Shown: positions 35,999 through 46,279, numbered from the stretch's first letter. The stretch is 64,000 bases of DNA from Marininema halotolerans (GCF_900116235.1 NZ_FPAA01000011.1:1-64000), one strand, 5' to 3'. Notes: generated from the sequence alone by a model not told the origin. Numbers and translations: made by a program.

Positions 35999-36614
35999 CA
36001 GGTGATCCCTTCCCATTTTTTTTTGCTTTTTCATGATCAATTACAAACTGATCCATGTTTTCTTGATAAAGAAAAACCTCTAACTCAAGGGGGCTTGGTT
36101 CTTCATTAAACTTTCGGTTAAACAGATGATTAAAAAATAAAAGCATCCCAATCCCTATTCCAAAGGAATAAGGAATTTGCATAATCAGCGGATGAGCATT
36201 TTTCATTCCCGTCATCAAGTAGTAAATTCGTTGATGAACATCTTCCATACTCACATCCGCATGGAAATTCATAATGGCAAGACCCGAACCGATAAAAAGT
36301 AGAATCCAGACAAGCGTCGCATACAATAACACAGGTACTTTTCGATCTTTTTTCATCTCGACAATGGTATGAGTAAGCCCCACACTTTCGACTTGCACCT
36401 GGTCCTTCGCTTGCTTCAGCACATGCAATACATCCATTAAATCAACAACCGCTAGATTTCCAAGATCTTGTTCATAGCGAAGGACTGGCAGTTCTTCCAA
36501 CGCTATTTCTTCTTCATCCACGAGAAGTCGTGCGATATCTTTCACACGAAGAACTTGGCCAGGGACGGCTGTGATGCGCTTCCTCATCTGAACGTACACC
36601 TTTGAGATCGCCAC
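35982..36614 (-). CDS. spoVAA: Stage V sporulation protein AA
   Basis: The 210-residue protein has an N-terminal soluble domain (YVQMRKRITAVPGQVLRVKDIA) and two C-terminal helices (VPVLLYATLVWILLFIGSGL and the region IPYSFGIGIGMLLFFNHLF), with FHADVSMEDVHQRIYYL between them as in SpoVAA. It is the first gene of the spoVA operon, transcribed in the forespore by sigma-G in Bacillus. The GTG at 36614 has AAAGGGGGG upstream. It lies downstream of sigF beyond a terminator. Confidence 0.93.
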   Translation of the reverse strand: MAISKVYVQMRKRITAVPGQVLRVKDIARLLVDEEEIALEELPVLRYEQDLGNLAVVDLMDVLHVLKQAKDQVQVESVGLTHTIVEMKKDRKVPVLLYATLVWILLFIGSGLAIMNFHADVSMEDVHQRIYYLMTGMKNAHPLIMQIPYSFGIGIGMLLFFNHLFNRKFNEEPSPLELEVFLYQENMDQFVIDHEKAKKNGKGSPDEPHR

Positions 36615-36675
36615 ATCGCGCCCCCCTTTCACATTGTTGCCTCACTTAGTATGTGTTCTCAATCAATTCCCATAC

Positions 36676-36710
36676 AAAAAAGCTTCACCCCGAGTCGGGG
36701 TGAAGCTTTA
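36676..36710 (-). terminator. Terminator after sigF
   Basis: AAAGCTTCACCCC and GGGGTGAAGCTTT form a perfect hairpin followed by TTTTG on the minus strand. Confidence 0.92.
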
Positions 36711-37475
36711 TATTTCTTCCTCTTCATCGATTTCATCACGAATCCGTCGGATAATCTTTTTTTCCAGGCGGGAGACTTGAACCTGTGAAATCCCTAACCG
36801 TTCAGCAACCTCGGATTGTGTCTGATCCTTGAAAAAGCGCAAGTAAACAATTAAACGCTCCCGTTCATTTAACCGGTTAATCGCTTCCTTAAGAGCGAGT
36901 TTATCAAACCAAGCCATTTGCGATTCATCGGCGATTTGGTCCATCAATGTAATGGGATCCCCATCATTTTCATAAACCGTTTCATGAATCGACGTGGGAG
37001 CACGGTTGGCTTCTTGGGCAAAGACGATCTCTTCTGGACTAACATCCATCGCTTCCGCTAATTCATTCACCGTTGGTGAACGACCTAACCTCTTCGTTAG
37101 ATCATCCTTTGCCTTGCGAATGCGGTTGGATAACTCCTTGAGGGATCGACTTACCTTTACCATCCCATCATCCCGTAAAAATCGCTGAATTTCTCCAATG
37201 ATCATCGGTACCGCATAGGTTGAGAATTTCACATCATAACTTAGGTCAAATTTGTCCACCGCTTTTAGCAAACCAATACACCCGATTTGAAATAAATCCT
37301 CCGCCTCATAGCCCCGATTTAAAAAACGCTGAACGACAGACCATACCAGTCGGATATTATGACTGACCAATCGATCCCGTGATGCTGCATCACCTTCTTG
37401 ACTCTGTCGAATCAATCGTTTTACTTCCTTATCTGACAAATGGGGGTGACGGGAATTACGTACATCGGATTCCAT
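36708..37475 (-). CDS. sigF: RNA polymerase sporulation sigma factor F
   Basis: The 255-residue sigma factor has region 2 (RDRLVSHNIRLVWSVVQRFL, EDLFQIGCIGLLKAVDKFD), region 3 (RSPTVNELAEAMDVSPEEIV) and region 4 with its helix-turn-helix (QSEVAERLGISQVQVSRLEK). It directs the first forespore-specific transcription. It is kept inactive by SpoIIAB, which is encoded just upstream. The ATG at 37475 has AGGGGCG eight bases before it; a GTG two codons earlier is also possible. Confidence 0.96.
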   Translation of the reverse strand: MESDVRNSRHPHLSDKEVKRLIRQSQEGDAASRDRLVSHNIRLVWSVVQRFLNRGYEAEDLFQIGCIGLLKAVDKFDLSYDVKFSTYAVPMIIGEIQRFLRDDGMVKVSRSLKELSNRIRKAKDDLTKRLGRSPTVNELAEAMDVSPEEIVFAQEANRAPTSIHETVYENDGDPITLMDQIADESQMAWFDKLALKEAINRLNERERLIVYLRFFKDQTQSEVAERLGISQVQVSRLEKKIIRRIRDEIDEEEEI

Positions 37476-37486
37476 AGACACCGCCC

Positions 37487-37942
37487 CTAGTGTTGCAAGG
37501 TCTGCTGATGGGTTTTTAAATGCTTAACCAATCGAATGGTTGTTCCCTGTCCTTCTCGACTATCCACCGCCACTTCATCCATGAAATTTTCCATAATTGT
37601 AAAACCCATACCGGATCGTTCGAGTTCAGGCTTGGATGTATAAAGAGGTTGGCGTGCTTCCTCCACATTCGTAATTCCCAACCCTTGATCCGATATCTCA
37701 ATGGAAACCTTCTGTCCTTCTATCCACGTACGAATGGTAATAACACCATCTGTTTTCTCTTCGTACCCATGAATCACCGCATTTGTTACCGCTTCAGACA
37801 CCACCGTCTTAATATCCGTCAGTTCCTCCATCGTCGGATCCAATTGCGAGATAAAAGAAGCGACGGCAACTCTGGCAAAGGATTCGTTTTCTGATCGACT
37901 CGCAAAGGAGAGTTCCATAAAATTTTTATGTACTTCGCTCAT
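37487..37942 (-). CDS. spoIIAB: Anti-sigma F factor and SpoIIAA kinase
   Basis: The 151-residue GHKL-type kinase has the N box [18 protein letters not shown], the G1 box SDQGLGI and the G2 region [14 protein letters not shown]. It binds sigma-F with ATP and phosphorylates SpoIIAA, holding sigma-F inactive until septation. The ATG overlaps the spoIIAA stop (ATGA) with GGGGTGG upstream. Confidence 0.96.
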   Translation of the reverse strand: MSEVHKNFMELSFASRSENESFARVAVASFISQLDPTMEELTDIKTVVSEAVTNAVIHGYEEKTDGVITIRTWIEGQKVSIEISDQGLGITNVEEARQPLYTSKPELERSGMGFTIMENFMDEVAVDSREGQGTTIRLVKHLKTHQQTLQH

Positions 37943-38292
37943 GATGCCACCCCACAGGCTCGAATTGCACGTTCCTCATCTTCAAAAAAGGAAAATACTT
38001 TAAATAATCCAGACATTTCGAACAAGCGGTGAATCGATGGTTGAACCGAACAAACAGCCATTCTCCCTCCCAGTTGGGAAATTTGACGATATCTTCCGAG
38101 GACAACACCCAGACCTGAGCTATCCATAAAGGTAAGGTTCTCGAGATTGAGTACCAGATTGGTATCAATCCCTTTGGATAATTCATCTTCTAGACGATGA
38201 CGCACTTGTGTAGCCGTATGATGATCCAATTCCCCAGACAAACGGACAATCAGCACGTTTCGTCTGCGGGCCACATCGACATACAGACCCAT
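37939..38292 (-). CDS. spoIIAA: Anti-sigma F factor antagonist
   Basis: The 117-residue STAS-domain protein has the phosphorylation site [13 protein letters not shown] with Ser58, the same position as in Bacillus. Unphosphorylated SpoIIAA displaces sigma-F from SpoIIAB. It is the first gene of the spoIIA operon. A terminator separates it from dacF upstream, so it needs its own promoter; I could not fix a convincing sigma-H site by eye. Confidence 0.96.
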   Translation of the reverse strand: MGLYVDVARRRNVLIVRLSGELDHHTATQVRHRLEDELSKGIDTNLVLNLENLTFMDSSGLGVVLGRYRQISQLGGRMAVCSVQPSIHRLFEMSGLFKVFSFFEDEERAIRACGVAS

Positions 38293-38381
38293 TTAGTCCC
38301 TTCCCCCTCCGCTTTACTGACTTGATCCTAATGTGTTCTACGATCATTGGACAGTCTCCTCCTCCTTGACAAAAGAACCAA

Positions 38382-38418
38382 AAAATCGGGAAAGCCCGTC
38401 AGGACTTTCCCGATTTTG
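38382..38418 (-). terminator. Terminator between dacF and spoIIAA
   Basis: AAATCGGGAAAG and CTTTCCCGATTTT are complementary around a 10-base loop, downstream of dacF on the minus strand. Confidence 0.88.
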
Positions 38419-38428
38419 TCAAAGCGAT

Positions 38429-39631
38429 TTAGGAAGGGTTCCCTTGGGAAGGTTCCACATCCTCCGGCAAGAAAAACATCCACTTTAAGGTTCGTTTGGT
38501 TAATTGCCATGTATTGGCCCGCGGGATCTCTTGCCCTGCAGCTAAGTCCATTCGTGCGACTTCTCGGCCCCCTTTTTCGACAAGAATGCTTCCGAGGGAT
38601 TGACCTTTTTTCAAAGGCGCCGTCAATTTATTCCACTTCACACGTTTTACATACCCTTTGGGATCTTCCCCCTTTTTAATCACTAAGCTAAACTGATGGG
38701 GCGCCCGGATCATCATATGGTTTTTCTTCCCCTTATCCACATGAACCGTCGCAATTTTTTCGCCGTGTTTATACACCACATGGTTGGTATATTGGCTAAA
38801 AGCAAAGTTTAACATGCGGGTAATCTCCTGATTACGTGTCTTGCCGTTTGGCGCTCCCATGACCACAGCGATGACCCGAAAATTTTTCCGTTTCGCTGTG
38901 GCTGAAAGACAAAATTTCGCTTGAGCGGTAAAGCCTGTTTTTAATCCGTCCATTCCTTGATAAAACTTCACGAGCCGATTGGTATTGACCAACCAAAAAG
39001 GATTTTTGGAATCCTTTCGCAAATGGTCTTCATAAATACGTGTAAAACGAGTGATTTCGGGATGTTTTAATAATTCCCGAGACATGATCGCGATGTCATG
39101 GGCGGTACTATAGTGATTGGACGCGGGTAACCCATTTGGATTTTGAAAATGCGTATCCTTCATCCCGAGTTGCTCGGCACGTTTATTCATTTGTGCCACG
39201 AAATCCTCTTCCGTCCCAGCTAGATGTTCTGCCAATGCTACTGAAGCATCATTAGCACTCCCTACTGCCACCCCTTTAAGTAATTCACTCAACTTCATCG
39301 TTTCACCCGGTTCAAGGAAGATCTGGGATCCTCCCATCGAGGCCGCCCGTTCACTCACGCGCACAGAATCCTCGTAGGAAATTTTATGGGCATCTAATCC
39401 TTCCATGACGAGTAGCATCGTCATGATCTTTGTAATACTTGCTGGTGCAAGTCGTTCCCGGCTATTTTTCTCATACAACACCGTGCCTGTATCTGCATCC
39501 AATAACAAAGCAGACTTGGATTGTGGAGCCAATCCTCCCTCGCTTACCTGAGAAGCCCAGGCCATTGAAGGCATTACTAAAGGACAACAGAAAAAGATCA
39601 AGAGCGTCACCAAGCCTATACGTGATCGCAT
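38429..39631 (-). CDS. dacF: D-alanyl-D-alanine carboxypeptidase DacF (sporulation)
   Basis: The 400-residue peptidase S11 has a signal peptide (MRSRIGLVTLLIFFCCPLVM, cleavage near AWA), SITK (Ser about 65, Lys about 68), SAND in the third position (GSANDASVALAEHLAG), and the KTG box in DGLKTGFT. The C-terminal beta domain of PBP5-type enzymes is present. It regulates cross-linking of forespore peptidoglycan in Bacillus, and the position before spoIIAA matches. The ATG at 39631 has GGGAGGG upstream; the open frame to 39706 has no such site. Confidence 0.93.
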   Translation of the reverse strand: MRSRIGLVTLLIFFCCPLVMPSMAWASQVSEGGLAPQSKSALLLDADTGTVLYEKNSRERLAPASITKIMTMLLVMEGLDAHKISYEDSVRVSERAASMGGSQIFLEPGETMKLSELLKGVAVGSANDASVALAEHLAGTEEDFVAQMNKRAEQLGMKDTHFQNPNGLPASNHYSTAHDIAIMSRELLKHPEITRFTRIYEDHLRKDSKNPFWLVNTNRLVKFYQGMDGLKTGFTAQAKFCLSATAKRKNFRVIAVVMGAPNGKTRNQEITRMLNFAFSQYTNHVVYKHGEKIATVHVDKGKKNHMMIRAPHQFSLVIKKGEDPKGYVKRVKWNKLTAPLKKGQSLGSILVEKGGREVARMDLAAGQEIPRANTWQLTKRTLKWMFFLPEDVEPSQGNPS

Positions 39632-39718
39632 CGCGTAATCCCTCCCATCTTCGTACACCATAGTCTGAGCGATGATGAGGATGATTATTCCAACTAAGGA
39701 AATCAAAAACTAAATAAT

Positions 39719-39750
39719 AAAGAAGGTAGCCCTACTAGGCTACCTTCTTA
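39719..39750 (-). terminator. Terminator after pdp
   Basis: AAGAAGGTAGCC and GGCTACCTTCTT pair around a six-base loop (CTACTA). Confidence 0.85.
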
Positions 39751-39777
39751 ACTGATTTCATATATGCTTCCTTCGAT

Positions 39778-41103
39778 TTACAATGTGGTTACGCCTTGCT
39801 CGGTGACTAATGCCCGAATTAAACGGGGAGGGCTTGAAGGTTTATCGGATAGCGTAACGGCTTTTAGGAAACGTTCTTTTACTTCCGCCACCTTGCTCTG
39901 ATCATTCGCATGGAGCACCGCCAATACTTCTCCTTCTTCAACACGGTCTCCTACTTTCTTTGCTAAGACGATCCCCACTGCATGATCAATCACGGCATCC
40001 TTGGTTTCTCGTCCTGCTCCCAGCATCATGGCGCAAATCCCAATTTCCTCAGCTTCTAATGCAGCAACCGTACCCGCAGCCGGTGCTTTTACCTCGATAA
40101 GGTGGTGAGCCTGGGCAAGTTGTGATGGATCATCAATCGCTCCTCCATTGCCTCCCTGGGCTTCGATAAATTCGCGGAATTTAGCAAGAGCCGATCCATC
40201 AGCAATTTTCTCCTCAAGGAGGTGGCGAGCTTCCTCGGCAGTCTTCGCCTTGCCACCAATCACAACCATATGGGCACCTAAGGTGAGACAGATTTCTGTC
40301 AGATCCGCAGGGCCCTCCCCTTTTAAGGTATCGATGGCTTCCTTTGCTTCCAATGCGTTGCCAATAGCCAACCCTAGAGGCTGTTCCATATCACTGATGA
40401 TCGCCACGGTTTTCCGTCCCACATGAGACCCGATTTCAACCATTGCCTGGGCAAGTTCAACTGCATGCTCCTCATCCTTCATAAAAGCACCTTTGCCCGT
40501 TTTTACATCCAGGACAATCCCATTGGCTCCTGCAGCAATCTTTTTTGACATGATGGAACTTGCTATAAGTGGGATCGAATCCACCGTCGCTGTTACATCT
40601 CGCAAACCATACAACTGCTTATCTGCAGGGGTCAAATCTGCGGTTTGACCCATCACGGCAACCCCGAGTTCATTCACTTGCTTGACAAAGGCATCAGTGG
40701 TGAGTGAAGTAGAAAAACCTTCAAAGGACTCCAATTTATCGATCGTGCCCCCAGTATGACCGAGTCCACGACCCGATAGTTTTGCCACGGGAACACCCGC
40801 TGCCGCCACTAAGGGTCCAAGTACTAAGGTTGTGGTATCTCCAACCCCACCTGTACTATGCTTGTCCACTTTAATCCCTTGAATCGAATCCAGGTTTACA
40901 ACCTCTCCAGAATGCACCATTTCCATTGTGAGCGCCGCACGCTCACGGGAGGTCATTCCTTGGAAGAAAACAGCCATCGCCCAAGCAGACATCTGATAGT
41001 CTGGAATGGTTCCAGATGCATATCCTTGTACCAAATGACGAATTTCCTCTGTCGTCAATTCTTTGCCATCTCTTTTTTTATGAATCAATTCTACCGTTTG
41101 CAT
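39778..41103 (-). CDS. pdp: Pyrimidine-nucleoside phosphorylase
   Basis: The 441-residue enzyme has the family start with [13 protein letters not shown], the phosphate loop [30 protein letters not shown], and [11 protein letters not shown]. It cleaves uridine, deoxyuridine and thymidine with phosphate to give (deoxy)ribose-1-phosphate, which DeoB next door converts. The ATG shares one base with the stop of the upstream punA (TAATG), so they are coupled. Confidence 0.95.
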   Translation of the reverse strand: MQTVELIHKKRDGKELTTEEIRHLVQGYASGTIPDYQMSAWAMAVFFQGMTSRERAALTMEMVHSGEVVNLDSIQGIKVDKHSTGGVGDTTTLVLGPLVAAAGVPVAKLSGRGLGHTGGTIDKLESFEGFSTSLTTDAFVKQVNELGVAVMGQTADLTPADKQLYGLRDVTATVDSIPLIASSIMSKKIAAGANGIVLDVKTGKGAFMKDEEHAVELAQAMVEIGSHVGRKTVAIISDMEQPLGLAIGNALEAKEAIDTLKGEGPADLTEICLTLGAHMVVIGGKAKTAEEARHLLEEKIADGSALAKFREFIEAQGGNGGAIDDPSQLAQAHHLIEVKAPAAGTVAALEAEEIGICAMMLGAGRETKDAVIDHAVGIVLAKKVGDRVEEGEVLAVLHANDQSKVAEVKERFLKAVTLSDKPSSPPRLIRALVTEQGVTTL

Positions 41104-41933
41104 TAGAGTGATACCTCTGCTAGGATTCCCTTCACCAATCGTATAAAACGAGGGCGTGTCCGGTCAGCAACTTCCACAACTTGCTCATGAGTGAGGGGCT
41201 CTAGATTTTCACCAATCGCCATATCCGTAATGCATGAGATGCCAAGAACCCGCATCCCAGCATGGTTTGCAACAATCGTTTCAGGGACCGTTGACATCCC
41301 CACTGTATCGCCACCTAAATTACGCAACATGATCAACTCAGCAGGGGTCATGTACGTCGGGCCACTAATGCCTGCATAAACTCCTTTTTTCAAGGAGAGA
41401 CCCTGGGCTTCTCCAACTTGCTCAGCTAGGGATATAAGCTCTTTATTATAGGCTTCAGACATATCCGGGAAACGAACCCCAAGACGTGAATCGTTGGGAC
41501 CAATCAGTGGGTTCGCACCCGTCATATTAAGGTGATCTTCGATCAACATTAGATCGCCCGCAGCAAAGGAGGCATTCATTCCACCACAAGCATTCGTAGC
41601 AATTAACATTTCAGCTCCAAGGGCTTTCATCACATACACAGGAAAGACCACATCCTGTACGGGATATCCCTCATAAAAATGAAAACGACCCTGCATCGCA
41701 ATAACGGTTTTTCCGGAAAGTTGACCGATCACTAATTGACCCGCATGCCCTTCTACCGTTGAAACGGGGAAATGGGGAATATCGGAATAAGGAATGACGG
41801 CTGCGTCCGCTATATCATTTGCAAGATCACCTAAGCCAGAACCTAGGATCAGACCAACCTGTGGTACATGGTTTGTTTTTTGTTGAATCCAATTTTTCGC
41901 TTCTTCAATCCGTTCAAATGCAGTGGTTGCCAT
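41103..41933 (-). CDS. punA: Purine-nucleoside phosphorylase, first copy
   Basis: The 276-residue trimeric-type enzyme has [61 protein letters not shown] and the purine-site region [18 protein letters not shown]. It phosphorolyses inosine and guanosine. It is a paralogue of the neighbour at 42078, with which it shares most motifs but differs in the base-site loop (NACGG against NAAGG). The ATG at 41933 has AAGGGAGA upstream; earlier in-frame starts lack this. Confidence 0.93.
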   Translation of the reverse strand: MATTAFERIEEAKNWIQQKTNHVPQVGLILGSGLGDLANDIADAAVIPYSDIPHFPVSTVEGHAGQLVIGQLSGKTVIAMQGRFHFYEGYPVQDVVFPVYVMKALGAEMLIATNACGGMNASFAAGDLMLIEDHLNMTGANPLIGPNDSRLGVRFPDMSEAYNKELISLAEQVGEAQGLSLKKGVYAGISGPTYMTPAELIMLRNLGGDTVGMSTVPETIVANHAGMRVLGISCITDMAIGENLEPLTHEQVVEVADRTRPRFIRLVKGILAEVSL

Positions 41934-42077
41934 TGTGTAGAACATCTCCCTTACTTTAATCTCATGATGTAGTAGACACCTATCGGGTGTAGCCATTTCG
42001 TGGGTTACGTTTATAAAATAAGTACGACTTCCCTTGTAGTAAGAATCACGGGAGCCCCCGCATTCTCACCTTGCCCA

Positions 42078-42914
42078 TCAGATATGAAGAATATCCTGGA
42101 CAATACCTTTCACCAGTTGAATGAATTGAGGTTTTACCTTTTCAGCGATTTCCATCACCTCATGATGAGCCAGTGCCTGCCCTTGAATACCTGCACCCAT
42201 ATTGGAAATGCAAGAGATCCCCAATACGCGAATCCCTGCGTGCCGAGCGACAATCACTTCCGGTACCGTCGACATGCCGACTGCGTCTGCCCCCATCTTT
42301 CCAAACATCCGTATTTCTGCAGGGGTTTCATAGGAAGGTCCAGTCACAGCAAGATAGACCCCTTCCTGAAGGGGGATATTATAGGATTCAGCAACGCGTT
42401 TAGCCAACTGCGCATAAGCAGGGTCATAGGCTTCGGACATATCTGGGAAACGAACACCCCACTCCGAATGGTTGGGACCCATCAGCGGATTATTCGATTG
42501 AAAGTTGATATGATCCCGAAGCAACATCAATTCGCCCGCTTGAAAACCCTTATTAATTCCACCTGCAGCATTCGTCACAATTAACGATTCCACGCCCAAT
42601 TCCTTCATGACACGAATAGGGAAAGTAAGTTCCTGCATACTATACCCTTCGTAATAATGAAATCGTCCCTGTAAAGCAATCACTGGTTGACCTTCCAGCT
42701 TTCCAAGAACCAGCTGTCCTGCGTGTCCCTCTACCGTTGATACAGGGAAATGCGGGATTTGTCCATAGGGAACGACTTGCGCATCGGCAATCTCATCGGC
42801 TAATACACCTAGACCTGAACCGAGAACAAGCCCTAGCTTCGGTTGAACGGAAGCGGATTGACGGATAAAGTCCGCTGCTTGCTTTGTTTTTTCCAAAATG
42901 GCATCCGACGACAT
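42078..42914 (-). CDS. punA: Purine-nucleoside phosphorylase, second copy
   Basis: The 278-residue protein has [62 protein letters not shown] and [18 protein letters not shown]. It cleaves purine nucleosides with phosphate. Two punA-type genes in tandem suggest a duplication with possible split of substrate range. It lies 14 bases downstream of deoB with AAGAGGAGG before its ATG, and 144 bases separate it from the other copy. Confidence 0.94.
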   Translation of the reverse strand: MSSDAILEKTKQAADFIRQSASVQPKLGLVLGSGLGVLADEIADAQVVPYGQIPHFPVSTVEGHAGQLVLGKLEGQPVIALQGRFHYYEGYSMQELTFPIRVMKELGVESLIVTNAAGGINKGFQAGELMLLRDHINFQSNNPLMGPNHSEWGVRFPDMSEAYDPAYAQLAKRVAESYNIPLQEGVYLAVTGPSYETPAEIRMFGKMGADAVGMSTVPEVIVARHAGIRVLGISCISNMGAGIQGQALAHHEVMEIAEKVKPQFIQLVKGIVQDILHI

Positions 42915-42928
42915 GATATCTCCTCCTC

Positions 42929-44113
42929 TTATCTCTTTGAATGCAACTCAGGTAAAAAGCTGGTGCCATGGCGTGGTTGCGGCAACTCAAAATTATCGGC
43001 AATGGTGGCTCCGATATCGGAGAATGTATTCCGCACACCCAGGTGGATCCCCTCTTTTAATCCAGGGCTCCAAACAAATAATGGTACATACTCCCTAGTA
43101 TGGTCGGTACCCGGGTGAGTGGGGTCATTCCCGTGGTCTGCCGTAATGATTAATAGATCCTTCTCTCCCACCGCATCCAAAATTTCTGGCAAACGCTGAT
43201 CAAATGCTTCCAAGGCCTTTCCATACCCTTCTGGATCTCGACGGTGACCAAATTTGGCATCAAAATCAACCAAATTGACAAAGGCAAGCCCGTGATAACC
43301 TGCTTTCATTACCCCAAGGAGTTTGTCCACACCATCCATGTTGTCTTTGGTTTTAATGGAGCGGGTTACGCCATTTCCTGCATAGATATCGGAGATCTTC
43401 CCGATGGCGATGGAATCGAGTCCTGTCTCTTTTAAATCATCCATCACGGTATTGTGAGGAGGTTCTACGGAGTAATCCCGCCGATTGGCTGTTCGCTCAA
43501 AGGATCCGGGTTGTCCGATGAAGGGACGAGCAATTACCCGCACCACCGAGAAGCGTTCATCCAGTGTCAACTCCCGGGCAACTTCGCAAATATGATACAG
43601 CTCCTCGAGGGGAACCACTTCCTCATGTGCAGCAATCTGAAAAACGCTATCTGCAGATGTATAGACGATGAGCGCACCGGTCTTCATATGCTCAGCGCCA
43701 TATTCATCAATGATCTCTGTACCTGAAGCAGGCTTATTCCCTAGAACTCCTCGACCAATTTTCTCGGAGAACGTTTGAATTAACTCTTCAGGAAATCCTT
43801 CTGGATACGTTTTAAATGGTTTGTGTGTATGTACCCCCATCAGTTCCCAGTGCCCCACGGTTGTATCTTTTCCGGCAGATACTTCAGCCATCTTACCATA
43901 ATGGGCTTTTGGTAAGGTAGCGGGTTCATTTCCGGGAATCGCCTCAATATTAGACAAGCCAAGCGCTGCTAAATGAGGCATATTCAATCCTCGGGTTTCA
44001 GCAATATGCTTCATCGTATGGGCCCCAACATCACCAAAACGATCCGCATCAGGTAATTCTCCAATCCCGACGCTGTCCAATACGATCATGGCAATCCGTT
44101 CAAATCGTTGCAT
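42929..44113 (-). CDS. deoB: Phosphopentomutase
   Basis: The 394-residue enzyme of the alkaline-phosphatase superfamily has [14 protein letters not shown] with a metal Asp, DTTVGHWEL with the phosphorylated Thr, and [19 protein letters not shown] with metal ligands. It interconverts (deoxy)ribose-1-phosphate and 5-phosphate, linking PunA and Pdp to the pentose phosphate pathway. It heads the deoB-punA-punA-pdp salvage unit. In Bacillus xerD precedes it; xerD is not here. Confidence 0.96.
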   Translation of the reverse strand: MQRFERIAMIVLDSVGIGELPDADRFGDVGAHTMKHIAETRGLNMPHLAALGLSNIEAIPGNEPATLPKAHYGKMAEVSAGKDTTVGHWELMGVHTHKPFKTYPEGFPEELIQTFSEKIGRGVLGNKPASGTEIIDEYGAEHMKTGALIVYTSADSVFQIAAHEEVVPLEELYHICEVARELTLDERFSVVRVIARPFIGQPGSFERTANRRDYSVEPPHNTVMDDLKETGLDSIAIGKISDIYAGNGVTRSIKTKDNMDGVDKLLGVMKAGYHGLAFVNLVDFDAKFGHRRDPEGYGKALEAFDQRLPEILDAVGEKDLLIITADHGNDPTHPGTDHTREYVPLFVWSPGLKEGIHLGVRNTFSDIGATIADNFELPQPRHGTSFLPELHSKR

Positions 44114-44140
44114 ACTTGTTCACCTCATCTCAAAGTAGAA

Positions 44141-44178
44141 ACAAAAAAGCCGCACAAGGAAAGATCCTCGGCGGTCGT
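44141..44178 (-). terminator. Probable terminator after yqzK
   Basis: On the minus strand CCGCCGAGG and CCTTGTGCGG pair imperfectly, followed by a run of six T residues. Confidence 0.55.
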
Positions 44179-44180
44179 CC

Positions 44181-44423
44181 TCACTCCCCCAACCAATAGA
44201 ATAAACGAAGTCGTTCTAAAAAGCTGACCTCTTCTATTTGTTCACCGGGTTGTCCATAAAGGGCAAACACCTTCACCGCCCGTCCCTTCGGTTCACCATA
44301 CCGATGAGATGGCTGGATCCAATGGGTGAAGAACGCAATCACCTGATACAGGATCAAAGTTAGCACCACAAATGCAGTGAGAAACTTCGCCCACCCAGCG
44401 AGCCGTTGTAAGGAGATAACCAT
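44181..44423 (-). CDS. yqzK: DUF4227 small membrane protein (YqzK-like)
   Basis: The 80-residue protein has one transmembrane helix (FLTAFVVLTLILYQVIAFF), then HWIQPSHRYGEPKGRAVKVF and an acidic tail ending RLRLFYWLGE, all typical of the DUF4227 family. The neighbours fur and deoB match the yqzK position in Bacillus. Function is not known. Confidence 0.85.
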   Translation of the reverse strand: MVISLQRLAGWAKFLTAFVVLTLILYQVIAFFTHWIQPSHRYGEPKGRAVKVFALYGQPGEQIEEVSFLERLRLFYWLGE

Positions 44424-44491
44424 CGGACTCGTCCCCTTCCTAAGGAATATACTCTCATCCTATGGAAGGAGGTAACTCCATATGACGGCAA

Positions 44492-45625
44492 CTAGCTTTG
44501 TTGTGCCCCTCCTAACAGCTCGTCCAACGGTTTGTAAGTAAGATTTAAATCATCTGCAACCGCCTGATAGGTCACATAGCCACCATATACATTGACACCA
44601 CGGGCAAGTGGGCGATTTTCTTTAAGCGCTTGCTCTATCCCTTTGTTCGCCATCATGACGGCATAAGGAATTGTCACATTGGTCAGCGCATAGGTAGAGG
44701 TACGTGCAACAGCTCCAGGAATGTTCGCCACTGCATAGTGCACAACATCATGTTTGATGTAGGTAGGGTCACTATGGGTGGTAATGTGATCAATCGTTTC
44801 AATGGAGCCCCCTTGATCAATGGCAACATCCACAATCACCGATCCAGGAGACATCGCTTTTACCATCTCCTCGGTAACCAAACGAGGAGCCCTGTGACCT
44901 GGAATGAGGACGGCTCCAATTAAAAGATCTGCTTTTTTTGTCGCCCAAGCAATATTATAGGGATTCGACATCAACGTATGGATGCGGGAATGGAAGATAT
45001 CATCTAACTGCCTGAGCCGCTCGGGGTTTAAATCCAAAAGGGTCACATTTGCCCCCATACCTAAAGCGATTTTTGCAGCATTGGTCCCTACAACCCCCCC
45101 ACCAATGATGACAACCTCTCCTGCTAAAACTCCAGGAACACCACCTAAGAGGACCCCTTTACCACCTTTGGGCTTCTCCAAAAATTGAGCACCGATTTGC
45201 ACAGCCATGCGACCGGCCACCTCAGACATCGGAGTGAGAAGGGGTAAAGCTCCATTATCTAACTGAACGGTTTCATATGCAATCGCTGTCACTTTTTTCT
45301 CCATCAGCGCTTTAGTAAGTTCTGGTTCTGGCGCTAAGTGGAGATAAGTAAACAGATTGAGTCCCTCACGGAAATATTGATATTCTTCTGGTTGCGGCTC
45401 TTTTACTTTCAGGATTAACTCAGCAGAACGCCAGACATCTTCTGCTCGATCCACCATTTTCGCACCATTGGAAGAAAGCGCTTCATCCGTAAAACCTGAG
45501 CCCAGCCCAGCTTCTTTCTCCACGAGGACTTCATGGCCTGCTGCGACAAGCGCATCTACGCCCGCTGGTGTAATCGCTAGTCGATTTTCATTATTTTTAA
45601 CCTCTTTGGGAACGCCGATGATCAC
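44492..45625 (-). CDS. ald: Alanine dehydrogenase
   Basis: The 377-residue enzyme begins [18 protein letters not shown], contains [16 protein letters not shown], the Rossmann motif [20 protein letters not shown] and VDVAIDQGG. It deaminates L-alanine to pyruvate with NAD+, which spore formers use for growth on alanine during sporulation. Its place between fur and yqzK is unusual compared with Bacillus. No strong regulatory site was seen upstream. Confidence 0.96.
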   Translation of the reverse strand: MIIGVPKEVKNNENRLAITPAGVDALVAAGHEVLVEKEAGLGSGFTDEALSSNGAKMVDRAEDVWRSAELILKVKEPQPEEYQYFREGLNLFTYLHLAPEPELTKALMEKKVTAIAYETVQLDNGALPLLTPMSEVAGRMAVQIGAQFLEKPKGGKGVLLGGVPGVLAGEVVIIGGGVVGTNAAKIALGMGANVTLLDLNPERLRQLDDIFHSRIHTLMSNPYNIAWATKKADLLIGAVLIPGHRAPRLVTEEMVKAMSPGSVIVDVAIDQGGSIETIDHITTHSDPTYIKHDVVHYAVANIPGAVARTSTYALTNVTIPYAVMMANKGIEQALKENRPLARGVNVYGGYVTYQAVADDLNLTYKPLDELLGGAQQS

Positions 45626-45691
45626 TTGCTACTCCCCCTTTTCCATCCACTATCATACCACTGGAGTACATAACTTCATACTCCATCCGAC

Positions 45692-45728
45692 AAAAAACGC
45701 GAGATCCCTGGAGGAAGGGACTCACGTT
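45692..45728 (-). terminator. Terminator after fur
   Basis: On the minus strand AACGTGAGTCCCT and AGGGATCTCGCGTT pair with two mismatches, followed by TTTTT. It begins inside the last codons of fur. Confidence 0.75.
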
Positions 45729-46201
45729 ACTTTGGAACCAATCAATTTTTTAGGATCTTTAACTTGTCCTTTACACCGGTAGCAGATCCCGTGAAACGTC
45801 AACCGATGGTCAATAATTTGAAAGTCAAATTCTGTTTCCACTCGTTTTTCAATCGGCCCAAGCCAATCATCCGTAATCTCATCCACTGCTCCACAATGGA
45901 GACAGATTAAGTGATGGTGATGATGCTCAGCATCTTCAGCACGAAATTCATACCGGGTAACGCCATCGCCAAAGTTTAACTTATGAATTATCGACAAATC
46001 ACTTAGTAGTTCTAGCGTCCGGTATACCGTTGCCAAACCAATTTCTGGTGATTTGTCTTTCACCAACAGGTAGACATCTTCCGCACTGAGATGATCCTGT
46101 TCATTTTCCAGGAGCACGCGGACCGTCGCTTCCCGTTGGGGGGTTAGTTTATAGCTGTGGCCGGATAATTGTTGCTTGATTTGCTTCACACGCTCTTCCA
46201 T
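45722..46201 (-). CDS. fur: Ferric uptake regulator Fur
   Basis: The 159-residue protein closely follows Bacillus Fur: SYKLTPQREATVRVLLENE, HLSAEDVYLLVKDKSPEIGL, ATVYRTLELL for DNA binding, the metal-binding run HHHHHLICLHCG and the second zinc pair CYRC. It represses iron-uptake genes when iron is plentiful. The ATG at 46201 has GGGGGGGT upstream; the extension to 46258 lacks one. A PerR box covers its promoter. Confidence 0.95.
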   Translation of the reverse strand: MEERVKQIKQQLSGHSYKLTPQREATVRVLLENEQDHLSAEDVYLLVKDKSPEIGLATVYRTLELLSDLSIIHKLNFGDGVTRYEFRAEDAEHHHHHLICLHCGAVDEITDDWLGPIEKRVETEFDFQIIDHRLTFHGICYRCKGQVKDPKKLIGSKVT

Positions 46202-46279
46202 CTCAATACCCCCCCTTGCCCTCTTTTCATTATATGGGAGGAAATTAAGTGAAGTCAATTAATTGATAAAAACTCTCAC

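Noticed and set aside
41934-42077. Possible purine riboswitch between the two punA genes
   Set aside because: The gap has a small ACACC/GGTGT hairpin but none of the conserved junction sequence of purine aptamers.
42000-42584. 194-codon plus-strand frame across the punA genes
   Set aside because: Antisense shadow of punA with no start signal.
45722-46201. PerR instead of Fur
   Set aside because: Sequence follows Bacillus Fur closely through the DNA-binding helix and the linker; PerR is the likely regulator of this gene, not its product.
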